Positions 45,346-56,300 of a stretch of 64,000 nt of DNA are shown piece after piece. Source of the DNA: Stomorhina lunata (taxonomy: Eukaryota; Arthropoda; Insecta; Diptera; Rhiniidae); NCBI GenBank assembly GCA_933228675.1, contig OW121740.1, positions 36,103,292 to 36,167,291 of the forward strand, in the 5' to 3' direction. Each line of letters opens with the position of its first letter. Within the stretch, counting starts at the first letter, position 1. A model generated the notes under the pieces. The model was given only the letters and a program-made list of their open reading frames with translations, searched no databases and was not told the origin of the DNA. The translations under genes and the position numbers were made by a program.

Positions 45346-45605
45346 TTTTTTTTTCAAGAGAGGGTTACTAGCCCGTAATCCTAACCCATTTTTATCGATC
45401 TTATGGGACAACTCTCGGAACATGTTAACTCACAATATTAATGGGTGTTAAACTAGCTCCCCGGGTGATACCATGAGGAGGTGTGTGTCCACAGTTGAGA
45501 TGAAGGATGACCCAGATAAGTTGGGCTTACCAAGTTAAGACCAATTAGAATCGTGTTTGGTATTCAACATCCCCTACGTAATCAAAATTGACTCATGATG
45601 GTATT
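45346..45605 (-). mobile_element. SINE-like retroposon, copy 2
   Basis: Inverted relative of 15290-15556. On the minus strand it runs from ACGTAGGGGATGTTGAATAC to CGGGCTAGTAACCCTCTC and then a poly(A) (T run at 45346-45354). It shares the whole body with copies 1 and 3 at moderate divergence. Confidence 0.6.
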
Positions 45606-45725
45606 TTTTCATTAACGTGAGTTAGTTTTACAAATTTTTTTTACAGAAGATAATATTTAAGTTCTTAAAATTCAAAAATCATTTAAAAAGACTCTTTTAA
45701 TAAAAAAAAAAAAACTAAAAAAAAA
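45606..45725. other. Short unassigned gap
   Basis: AT-rich DNA with an A run near 45701-45713; nothing is recognised. Confidence 0.4.
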
Positions 45726-45726
45726 T

Positions 45727-45770
45727 TGTTGCCCTTGGTGGGATTTGAACCGGGGCCATTCAGTTTAAAT
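45727..45770 (-). repeat. tRNA-like 3' half (SINE head or tRNA relic)
   Basis: On the minus strand GGCCCCGGTTCAAATCCCAC and CAAGGGCAAC follow the pattern of a tRNA T-arm and 3' acceptor strand, with the B box GGTTCAAATCC at 45741-45751. I found no matching 5' acceptor strand GTTGCCC or D-arm upstream, so it is not a complete tRNA. Confidence 0.5.
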
Positions 45771-46054
45771 TACCATCTTAATTACAAATAAGTACTTCTG
45801 TAATAACTTATTTTTTATTCGGATGGTATGTTGTAGTCGTTATAAGGTAACCAGTTATCAGAGTACTTGCCATTACCAAAGTTTTGCTGGGTATCTCTTA
45901 TACCGTTTTAGAAAACCGAGACACTTGAATGCTTCTTTCGACATATGAAAAATGTGAATTGTCTAACGGGCATCACATTGAATTATCATGCCCAGAACAT
46001 TAAGAGCATCTGATTCCTCAATATTTATACCATCCATTAATACAGATTAAGTAA
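45771..46054. other. Unassigned DNA
   Basis: Nothing is recognised. It contains the left flank of the LINE fragment that starts near 46055. Confidence 0.4.
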
Positions 46055-47175
46055 CATGATTTGGAAAAGATTAATTGAACTATGCTGTGAAGGGAAACTG
46101 GTTGCAGGTGGCACTATTTTTCCTCATAAACTCCAGCATAAAATAAATTGGGTAACGCCGAACGACGTCATTAAGAACCAAATTGATCACATTTTTATCA
46201 ACTCTAAGTGGCGATCATCTTTACTTGATGTACGCTCGAGGTGCGGAGCAGATATAAACAGCTACCATTATTTAGTTATATCTAAAATTCGGTTGAAAGT
46301 AGCGGCTCTGAGGTCTGAAACGGCAAAAACCGATCGGAAAATTGATGTTGGGAAACTGGAATCAGAGCGACATCAAAATACCTTAATTACTTCCATAAGG
46401 AATCGGCTTCCAGATATTGTTAACAACAATGACGTTAATATTAACGAAATTGCAAGGTGTGTCACTCGAACGTAAAACGAGGTTGGTCAGAAAACGTAAG
46501 ATTTCAAAGACCATAAAATGAAAGTCTGGCTCACCCAAGCAACATGGGACCTGGTTGAAGAACGTAAAACCTTAAAAGATACAATTTTAAATGCAAATGT
46601 GGATGTTAAGGTGCTTAGTACAACATACCGCGACCTTTTCAACAGAACAAAAAGGTCTGCAAGGAGGGACAAGATAATGTCGATAGATAAACAAGCGAGT
46701 CAAGCTGAGTCAGCACCAGGTAAAGGCGAAAAATCAGTTTGGGTTCCGAGATAATCGATCTTGTGTTGATCTAATCAACATAGTAAGAATAGCACTGGAG
46801 CAATGAAATGAATTCCGCACCCCCATTTACCTAGCGTTTATCGACTTTATGAAGGCCTTCCATAGTGCTATCTGTGGAGAATTTTAGAAACCCGTAACAT
46901 CCCAAATTCCTGCCTCTCTAAAGGTATGTTAACGGAAATGGCGGTGGATAGGCAACACACTTCGAAGGCCAAATACCAACATTGCTCAACAACGAAGCGG
47001 CCGTCATGTGCACCTGCGAGAACGTGGAGAAGGTCAATTGATGAGGAGTTACAAGCAGCAAACTATTCATGGAATGACGTATGCCTAACATCGCGCAATA
47101 GGGTTCGATATAAAAGGATGGTTGAGGCCCTATGCTTCACTGGGAATCAAGGATAACAGAAAAATAAGTCAACGA
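46055..47175 (+). mobile_element. RTE-like LINE, truncated and twice internally deleted copy
   Basis: It starts inside the endonuclease domain (RLIELCCEGKLVAGGTIF; NQIDHIFINSKWRSSLLDVR; GADINSYHYLV) and follows the 53.4-56.9-kb copy closely. One deletion joins the linker (QAESAPGKGEK, about 46735) to the middle of the reverse transcriptase (FRENRSCVDLI region); a second, near 46920, joins the palm (FIDFMKAF) to the C-terminal KWRWIG. The YADD core is lost. It ends in the family's 3' sequence ATCAAGGATAACAGAAAAA near 47165. Several stops and frameshifts are present. Confidence 0.8.
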
Positions 47176-47633
47176 AGTGTTGATAAGTATAATTGGTTCT
47201 CTTGGGTCTTTTCTAGAATTTGACGAAGTCTGAAGATCTGGTCAGTGTTAGGTTTAGCTGGCCTTTAGCCACATTGATAGGTCCCAATTATTTCGTTAAC
47301 TTTGGGCTTTGGGCTTTAGCCTTTCAAACAGTATGGTCGATAGGGTCTTATATGCAATTGAAAGGAGGCTCTATAATTTTCACATGCGGTCTTATCACCT
47401 TTTTTGTGAACTGGGCAAAGAACACTGAGACTCCAATCATCGGGCATTCATTCTTCTATCCATATGGTTTCTAAAATCTGGGACATACGCCTTATCAACT
47501 CATCACCTCCGACCTTAAAAACTCTGCTGGCAAACCATCGGCACCCGCAGCTTTGTTATTTATCAGTCAAGTTATTGCAATTCTAACATCATTTGTTTTG
47601 GTATATAACTCCGCCACCAAGGATCTGTTCAGG
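47176..47633 (-). mobile_element. Second LINE type, reverse-transcriptase fragment
   Basis: On the minus strand, pieces of a different reverse transcriptase can be read: NNKAAGADGLPAEFL, ILETIWIEE, PDDWSLSVLCPVHKKGDKTA, ENYRA and later LFERLK. These are the fingers and early palm motifs of a non-LTR element. Stops and frameshifts break it, and no YxDD motif is included. It abuts the LOA-like 3' end at 47634. Confidence 0.7.
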
Positions 47634-47985
47634 TGTTGTTGTTGTAACAGCGCTAACATTTACAATTTTATAATTTTGTTTTTATGGGGGATCTGTTTGG
47701 AGATCAAGGCCAAGAAATTGTGCTACTTCTACTGGATGAGTCCACAAATCCTCAGGACTAAGTGAAGTAGTGTTGGCGGTACAGTTGAAAATGTGGGGTG
47801 TATCATGAGGACCCCGACCACAAGCTGGGCATATGTTGGGGACGGCACGGTCTATCGGGACCAAAAGATATTTCATCAGGAGTGTCATCTTGATCGCTTT
47901 CATTTGATACCAACAATGCTCGTTCCATAGCTTCAGTACCCTCTCAGCATCGGTTACCAGGTTTCCTAGGTCGCCCTTTCAGAAG
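47634..47985 (-). mobile_element. Third LINE type (LOA-like), ORF2 C-terminus and 3' end
   Basis: The minus-strand frame at 47682-47903 contains NICPACGRGPHDTPHIFNC, a Cys/His cluster I know from the C-termini of LOA/R1-type LINE ORF2 proteins, followed by LSPEDLWTHPVEVAQFLGL. The element ends in GTTACAACAACAACA (47634-47648 as the complement), a short-repeat tail. It is truncated at its 5' side near 47985. Confidence 0.7.
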
Positions 47986-48297
47986 AAAATACAATTGCTA
48001 AAACTATTCGTTTGGTGTTTAACTTTTTAATAAAAATTACGCACTTCATTACGACTCTTATACATCTCAATTTTCTCGAACACACGTCTCTCCATTTCTT
48101 TCTTTTTCTTCGGAATAGGCGTTACTCCTCCCCCTCTTTCTCTTACGATATCTTTCTAAAGTTTTAAGGAAGAGTGTTTTGGAATCCTAATACAGATATT
48201 GCAGCAGTTTTCATGGAGTTGGCAATATGTTGCCATAGAGCGCTGATATAGTGGGAACTGGAAATATTTGCGCTTCTGTCTATATGTTTCATGACAC
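47986..48297 (-). mobile_element. Possible LTR-like segment
   Basis: It lies between two LINE fragments. On the minus strand it starts TGTCATGAAACATATAGAC and contains a late AATTTTTATTAAAAAG stretch; the words CTCTTATAC and CTCAATTTTC (plus strand) are reminiscent of the solo LTR at 43856-44424. I could not find a target duplication or a clean CA end, so this is a weak call. Confidence 0.3.
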
Positions 48298-48545
48298 ACT
48301 CAGATGTTTTCTAATCTTGGCTGCAACAAGATAATGACCGGAGTCCATATTGGCTCCCCGAATTGTACGCTAATCTTTCGATAACTGGTTTGAATCTGGA
48401 GACTTGGTTTCGCATTCTTTTGCTTACTATAAATCCTCAACCAAATTCATGCTTATTCTCATGACAGCTGTAATACTGGCCACCTTTTAGTGTTTTAGCG
48501 ACCCCGTGATCCTTTCATCTTACTTTATATTTCTTGAAAACATCC
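48298..48545 (-). mobile_element. LINE endonuclease fragment
   Basis: On the minus strand RGANMDSGHYLVAAKIR (about 48305-48360) matches the last conserved block of the apurinic-type endonuclease of LINEs (family pattern GADxDSDHYLV); the aspartate before the catalytic histidine is a glycine here. The rest is broken by stops. The 54.6-kb copy has the corresponding block. Confidence 0.6.
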
Positions 48546-48564
48546 ATCAACTGGAGCAGAGCAC

Positions 48565-48815
48565 CTCCTCCAGGAGTGGGTTACTAGCCGATGTCCTAAC
48601 CTATATTTTTATCGTTCTAATGGGTGAACTCGCGGCACATGTTAAATCGCTACTTTAACGGGTTTTAATGTAGTTACCCGGGGGATGCCACGAGGAGATC
48701 AGTGTCCTCAGATTATATGAAGGATAGAACTAGATAAGTATCGGCTTACCATTTTAAGACCAATCAGAACCGTTGCTTGATATCCAACATCCCCAACATC
48801 ATCCTCTGACCAAAG
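48565..48815 (-). mobile_element. SINE-like retroposon, copy 3
   Basis: Inverted relative of 15290-15556 without a clear poly(A). On the plus strand it runs from GGAGTGGGTTACTAGCC to CCAACATCCCCAACATC. It stands directly beside the MITE-like element at 48824. Confidence 0.6.
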
Positions 48816-48823
48816 ACTCTATT

Positions 48824-49100
48824 GTATAAAGATGTTGCACTTCCATACGAGACGATTATCCAATTAGAGAAAGCTAAGGCACACACACGTGCTCATGAAT
48901 TATATGTTTGTTTATGCATTTATTATTTATTTTTCATTGTTCTTTATCACTTTAATTTCACATGTGACGTACAAAAATGTATGTAAGTGCAGAATAAACC
49001 ACGTATTACACTCAAATTATCTGACACTCTAACTTTAGTCGTATACTAAGACTGAATTTTACTATACCATATGCTATACCACCCATAGTGCAATATATTC
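48824..49100 (+). mobile_element. MITE-like element, second copy of the 12.2-kb family
   Basis: The left end GTATAAAGATGTTGCACTT is close to the inverted right end of 12228-12489, and the interior AGAGAAAGCTAAGGCACAC then ACACGTGCTCATGAATTATA matches that copy in inverse orientation. The right terminal repeat is decayed; the best candidate is AGTGCAATATATTCT near 49086. Confidence 0.55.
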
Positions 49101-50400
49101 TCAATCATATCTATCTCTACATGTTAGCACAATGAAAAACAAACAAAAAAACAGGAGCAAAAGTACAAGATGTTAATGATAATCCAAAGATTTGTGTCAA
49201 TAGGTCAAAGACACTCACACAAAGACACAACCACCCATGCACACATATTCAATACTGACAACAATTTAAAAATGCCATAAGGCATTTTGTTGTAAATGAA
49301 TGAGTTGTCAGAGACTTTTGCAGCTCTACACCCCTTCATTCATCTTAACACATACTACACAAGAAAACTGTAACAGTTTCAATGATTTCCTCCTTTTTTT
49401 CAACTTAACCTCCTCCTTCTTCTGTAACTTTTTAACGATATCATAGCATAAATGTCCCATAAATTAGTAGTAAGTTTTAAAAAGAATGCACAAACAAACG
49501 GCCTTAACCAATAATAATTATCCACTAGACCACCCTCACTCTGGCCTTTCATTCATCCTTTCGAGGAATCTTTACAAAACTATAAAAATTATCATGTAGT
49601 AAAAGCCATCGAGAGCAATAAGAGGGAATAAAAGACTGTAAACAATGGAAACCGTTGGAGAACACAAATGTAAGTTAAGGACATTTTTGTTATTGCAAAA
49701 TCATGCAAACGCCAACAAAAACAAAGGCAGCGGGTTGAACCCGGCAGTTTCAAAATAATGGAACTTTTCCTAAAGTAGTCATATAACAAAAAGATTACAA
49801 ATTTTTATGGATATCCAGGGGAAAATCGCTGCATTTGATAGCGATCAAAAACTCAGACTTTTAAGCAAATATTGTGTAGCATAGCTTAAGGATTTTCAAA
49901 ATAATTTATTTTGCAAAAAGTTTAATAAATTTTATGTCGAGACATAGCCGTTTATTATTTAAATGAAATTATTTTACTATTACGGAACTTTTGAAAAATA
50001 AGTTGCAATGTAGTGAACCTTATAATCAGGAGTAGGCAGCCCATACCACCAGAAGCCGATCAAATTTTTGCAATTTTCGTAAATACCACGATCGTTAATA
50101 AAACTCGTGAAAATGAGTATTAAAAGCATTCAATTGGAATTTGGATGTAAACTGAGTTAGTAGGTGCCGCTTTGTTAAAGAAAAGACAAAAACAAAATAT
50201 GCGAGAAACAAATCAAATTCCAATTTATAGCAACAAAATACATGGATCGAGAGAACAAAGAAATATAATCTCGAACATTGTTGCCACGACACTATTATTT
50301 TTGCAAACATTCAGAATATTTTTATAAATATTGGGAATATTTTTCGAAACAAAAATAAATTTTAATATTAAACAATTTACGATTTTTATATTTTTTATAT
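49101..50400. other. Unassigned AT-rich DNA
   Basis: No gene or clear repeat is recognised. The minus-strand frames at 49592-49789 and 50095-50310 have no known domain. Confidence 0.5.
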
Positions 50401-52455
50401 ATTTTCTATAGAAAAATTTTTGATAAAAAATTTTCCATAGAAAAATTATTAATAAAAATTTATAGAAAAATTTTTGATAAAAAAATTTTCTACAGAAAAA
50501 TTTTTGATAAAAAAAAAATTCTACAGAAAAATTTTTGGTAAAAAAAATTTTCTATATTTTAATAAAAAAAATTTCCATAGAAAAATTTTTGATAAAAAAA
50601 ATTTCTATAGAAAAATTGTTGATAAAAAAATTTTCTATAGAAAAATTTTTGATTAAAAATTTTCCATACAAATATTATTGATAAAAAAAATTTTCTATAG
50701 AAAAATTTTTGATAAAAAAATTTTCTATAGAAAAATTTTTGATAAAAAAATTTTCTATATTTTTAATAAAAATTCCCATAGAAAAATTTTTGATAAAAAA
50801 AAATTTCTATAGAAAAGTTTTTGATAAAAAAATTTTCTATAGAAAAATTTTTGATGAAAAATTTTCTATAGAAAAATTTTTGATAATAAATTTTCCATAG
50901 AAAAATTATTAGTAAAAAAATTTTCTGTACAAAAATTTTTGATACAAAAATTTTCTATAGAAAAATTTTTGAAAAAAAAAATTTTATAGAAATTTTTTAT
51001 AGAAAAATTTTTGATAAAAATTTTTTTTGTAGAAAAATTTTTGATAAACAAATTTTTGATAAAAAAAATTTCTATAGAAAAATTTTTGATAAAAAAAAAT
51101 TTCTATAGAAAAATTTTTGATAAAAAAAAATTTCTATAGAAAAATTTTTGATAAAAAATTTTCTATAGAAAAATTTTTGATTAAAAATTTTCCATAGAAA
51201 AATTATTAATAAAAAAATTTTCTATAGAAAAATTTAAAAAAAAAATTTTTTTATAGAAATTTTTTTATAGAAAATTTTTTGATAAGAAATTGTTTTATAG
51301 AAAAATTTTTGATAAACAAATTTTGTATAGAAAAATTTTTGATAAAAAATTTTCTGTAGAAAAATTTTTTTTGATAGAAAATTTTCTATCGAAAAATTTT
51401 TGTAAAAAAATTTTCTATAGAAAAATTTTTGTAAGAAAATTTTTTATATATAAGAAATAAAAAAATTTTCTATATCAAATTTTTCGACAAAAATATGTAA
51501 AAAAGGAATAAAAAAGGAATAAAATTTTTCTACAGAAAATTTTTTTATTAATAATTTTTCTATGGAAAATTTTTTATCAAAAAAAATTTCTATAGAAAAG
51601 TTTTTGATAAAAAAATTTTCTATAGAAAAATTTTTGATGAAAAATTTTCTATAGAAAAATTTTTGATAAAAAATTTTCCATAGAAAAATTATTAATAAAA
51701 AAATTTTTTGTAGAAAAATTTTTGATACAAAAATTTTCTATAGAAAAATTTTTGAAAAAAAAAAATTTATAGAAATTTTTTATAGAAAATTTTTTGATAA
51801 AAATTTTTTTTATAGAAAAATTTTTGATAAAAATTTTTTTTGTAGAAAAATTTTTGATAAACAAATTTTGTATAGAAAAATTTTTGATAAAAAAATTTTC
51901 TATATTTTTAATAAAAATTCCCATAGAAAAATTTTTGATAAAAAAATTTCTATAGAAAAATTTTTGATAAAAAAAATTTTCTATAGAAAAATTTTTGATA
52001 AAAAAAAATTTCTATAGAAAAATTTTTGATAAAAAATTTTCTATAGAAAAATTTTTGATTAAAAATTTTCCATAGAAAAATTATTAATAAAAAAATTTTC
52101 TATAGAAAAATTAAAAAAAAAAAATTTTTATAGAAATTTTTTTATAGAAAATTTTTTGATAAAAAATTGTTTTATAGAAAATTTTTTAATAACAAAATTT
52201 TTTTATAGAAAAATTTTTGGTAAACAAATTTTGTATAGAAAAATTTTTGATAAAAAATTTTCTGTAGAAAAATTTTTGTAAGAAAATTTTCTATAGAAAA
52301 ATTTTTGTAAGAAAATTTTCTATAGAAAAATTTTTGTAAGAAAATTTTCTATAGAAAAATTTTTGTAAGAAAATTTTTTATATATAAGAAATAAAAAAAT
52401 TTTCTATATCAAATTTTTAGACAAAAATATGTAAAAAAGGAAAAAAAAAAAAACT
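50401..52455. repeat. AT minisatellite with higher-order structure (array 6)
   Basis: Units of about 30-31 bp (GATAAAAAAATTTTC plus TATAGAAAAATTTTT) are organised into larger blocks. The block beginning GATGAAAAATTTTCTATAG at 50853 recurs at 51637, and TATATAAGAAATAAAAAAA with ATATCAAATTTTT occurs near 51446 and again near 52377, the second time without the intervening sequence changing much. This shows duplication of segments of several hundred bases on top of the 30-bp amplification. Confidence 0.92.
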
Positions 52456-53084
52456 TTCTATTCGTTAGAACTACACATTGAAAAATCAAATACCTATTTT
52501 AGTTAAAAGTATAAAAAACGGCAACTCTGCCGTCTATTTTTTCTTCTGTTCTCTTATCCCCTACCCATGCTTATATGTGTGTTATGTATTATGTATTATG
52601 ATGATCCTAAAAGTATGCTACACAAATGCTTTTGAAATATCTAACATTTCGATCGATATCGAATGCGGCTATTTAGCCACGGAGCTAGCTCTTGGTTTTC
52701 TTAAAATATACTACTATCGTTACCAACTTATTAAAGTCACCTTTAACTTCACTATTGTGTGAAAGGGTCCTTCAATTGTGATCTACTGGGTGATAATGAA
52801 ACTACTACAATTACAAAAAATAAACATTACAATCATTGCAAGTGCACCTAGACCCAGTTACCAAGTACAAGTACTTACAGTGGAGGTAGAGGTCATTGGT
52901 ATGGCTATACAATTTTTATAAAGTGCAATATAATAAGTCTTATACAAAGACTGAATGAAGTCTTTTGTAAAGATTAAAATTTTCTATAAAACTACAGATT
53001 TACACCCACATTATTGGATAATATTCAAAAAATAATTCTTATAATCCGACTAAAGTCTTATACAATAACTTTAGTCTCATCTCC
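52456..53084. other. Unassigned DNA
   Basis: The 94-residue plus-strand frame at 52478-52762 has no recognisable domain. I see no other gene. Confidence 0.5.
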
Positions 53085-53375
53085 TGTTAATCTTGACTCC
53101 CAGTGGATCATAGAGCCTTAAAAAATACCATGTTAAAATGGCTTTAGTTATTCTTTTAGATATCAGAACGCCCACACCCCTACTATGCTCATCGCCCTAT
53201 TGGCGACTGGAATAAAGCGACACAGCGTTTTTGTTCCACACTTCCCCTGTTCTTCTTGCTTCTTGCACCGCCACCAAATCAATTTTATAACGCAACATTT
53301 CACGAATTAGCTGTTCTAATTTGCCAGTTTCACATTCCATGTCGAGGATGCAAATGAGATGCAGTTGTTGCCTGG
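53085..53375 (-). mobile_element. RTE-like LINE, inverted internally deleted copy
   Basis: On the minus strand it reads from the start of the endonuclease (TWNVKLAN type, near 53340) through the CGGTGCAAGAAGCAAGAAG region and then jumps to the 3' end of the same family (CTATGATCCACTGGGAGTC, 53092-53122). Almost the whole element between them is missing. It is head to head with the longer copy that starts at 53376. Confidence 0.7.
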
Positions 53376-56300
53376 GTTCCCTGCTAACAGGTAATAACTG
53401 TATTCAATTCCTGCTCATACCTCCTCGTGGTACATCCTAGAAACCTGAGCAACCTAGTTGAAGATGCGGTAAACAACCCGAGTGGGATTCTAGGTCAGGG
53501 CTAACGTGAGGGGGAGTTATCTTGGAGCCATTCCGACGTATTTGGTCTAGGGGTCTAAGATAATTTTACTTGGTAATGTACGAAACTGTAGCATCTGTTC
53601 AACATGTTAGTCTGTCTCGGATCGAGCGGCTCTCTTTTTAAACGCGGCTCTTGTCATTGAACTCATCATCCATCGACTTAGCACTTACGATGTTTTAAGC
53701 ATGGACAGAACAACATTACAGAATATACCTACTACTCCAAGGGGTAATCAAACGAGAAATCCTCCTGCTACGGCAGCTGGCACAAGGATTTTGGAGGTGC
53801 CTAATTTGTGCAAGAACATCCTGAAGAATGAAACCAATTCTATCCAAAGAAATCGGACTATAGAACCTAATATAGGCATGAAAGAAAGATTAAGGTTTGC
53901 GACATGGAACGTACGCACGCTATACAAAACTATAAAACTGGAACAACTAAGGCGTGAAATGTCGGGTTATAAAATTGATTTGCTGGCGATGCAAAAAGCA
54001 AGATGGACAGGACAATGGGAAGTTCGGAACGAAAATACTGTGTTTCTTTAATCCGGTCGCCCGGAGGGTGATGAGCATAGTAGTGATATGGTCTTTCTGA
54101 TGACTAAAAGAATAGCTAAAGCCATGATAGCATGCTATCCCATCAATGAGAGGCTAATGGCAATAAAACTTAAAGCTAGAGCTCGTAATTTGATAATTAT
54201 CAATGTCTACGCTCTGACTGAAATCCAATCTGAAAACGATAAAGACAAATTTTATGATGTATTAAACAGTTGGATAAACAGCAAAGTACATAATTGTGAT
54301 ATTACCATGATACTGGGCGACCCTAACGTCAAGGTAGGCTCAACCAACCCCGCTCTGGAACACTATATTGGTAAGCACGGTGTCGTAGTAAGAAACGACA
54401 ATGGGAAGAGATTAATCGAACTATGCTGTGAAAGGTCCTATGCTCCACTAGGAGTCAAGGATAACAGAAGAAGAATGCTGTGAAAGGAAACTAGTTGTAG
54501 GTGGCACTATTTTTCCTTATAAGCTCCGCCATGAAATAACTTGGGTATAGCCGAAGGGCGTCACTAAGAACCAAATTGATCACATTTTGATCAACTCTAA
54601 GTGGCGATCATCTTTACTAGATGTACACTCGAGACGTTGAGCAGATATAAACAGCGATCACCATTAAGTTATATCTAAAGTTCGATTGAAAGTAGCGGCT
54701 CTGAGGTCTGAAACTGCAAAAGCCGATCGGAAAATTGATGTTGGGAAACTGAAATCAGAGCGGCATAGAAATGCCTTTATTACGTACGTAAGGAATCGGC
54801 TTCCATATGTTGTTAACAACAACGACGTTAATATTAACGAAATTGCAAGGTGTGTCACTCAAACGTTCAACGAGGTTAGTCAACAAACGTTAGGTTTCAA
54901 AGACTATAAAAGGAAAGTCTGGCTCACCCAAGCAACATGGGACCTGGTTAAAGAACGTAAAATCTTAAGGAATTCAATTCTAAATGCAAACGTGGATGTA
55001 CAACATACCGTGACCTATTCAACAGAATAAAAAGGTCTGCAAGGAGGGACAAGAGAATGTGGATAGATGAACAGGCGAGCCAAGCTGAGTCAGCTGCAAG
55101 TAAAGGCGACATGAGGACATTGTACAGAACGTTGTGAGGGCTTTGTGTGGGAAACCTACCTGCACCAACAGTCCTATCCTGAGTAGTAGCGGTGCACTTC
55201 TCTCAATCCCGGATGAACAATTAATAAGATGGATGGAACACTTCCAGTCAATAATTAACAATCCTATTGGATTAGAAGCACTGACGGAAGTGCAAAATGA
55301 AATCAACCATGACAGTTTATTCAATGGAATTTCAGACAGCCCACCAACAATACAAGAAGTGAAGAATGCCATTAAAAGCCTTAAGCGCAACAAGGCCCCG
55401 GGCAATGACAATATCTCAGCAGAGATGCTTTTATTTGATATTGAAGGATTGGCGAGACTGTGGCACCCATTTGTGCATAAAATATGGGAAGAAGAGGCTC
55501 TACCAACCTCCTGGAATACAAGTCAAAATACCAAAAAAGGGTGACCCCAAAGACTTCAATAACAATAGGTGTATAACACTTCTTCCAATACCGAGCAAAA
55601 TACTAAGTCGAGTAATTTTGAATAGAACGTCTGAGGCAGTTTCCGAAACACTCCCCGAAAGAGAATCGATCATGTGTTGATCTAATCAACACAGTAGGAA
55701 TAGTACTGGAACAATGTAATGAACTCCGCACCCTCATTTACCTAGCGTTTATAGACGTTATGAAGGCCTTCGATAGTGTCAATAGGAACCAACTATGGAG
55801 AATTTTAGAAACCCGTAACATGCCAACGAAAATCCTGAACTTAATTCGGACAATGTATGTGGACTTTAAATGTCGGGTTCTACATAAAGTTAAACTGTCT
55901 AATCCGTTTAAAGTTACTACTGGAGTAAGACAAGGATGTATCTTGTTACCTTTACTTTTTATCCTTGCCATCGACAATATAATGCGCACGGCAATGAATG
56001 GAAGACGTGGTATCCAATGGACACCCTTTAAGCAACTCGAGGACTTGGAATATGCCGATGACGTATGTCTTCTAAGCCAAAGACCAGCTCACCTTCAAGA
56101 AAACACTAGCGCTATTACTGTTGAATCTCGGGCAGCTGGGCTGGAAATCAATATTTCCAAGACAAAGATTATGCCTGGAGGCTATGGCGCAAAACCGTCG
56201 ACACACATCAATGTGAATAACGAGGATATTGGATGTGTAGGTACCTTTAATTATCTTGGTAGTTTGGCATCTACAAAAGGTGGTGCCGACAAGGACATTG

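Noticed and set aside
45727..45770. Functional tRNA gene on the minus strand
   Set aside because: Only the T-arm and 3' acceptor strand are present; the 5' half is missing.
47220..47765. Plus-strand frames of 84 and 70 codons
   Set aside because: Antisense shadows of LINE fragments that read on the minus strand.
52478..52762. 94-codon plus-strand frame after the AT array
   Set aside because: No family resemblance and no neighbouring exon or retroelement context.
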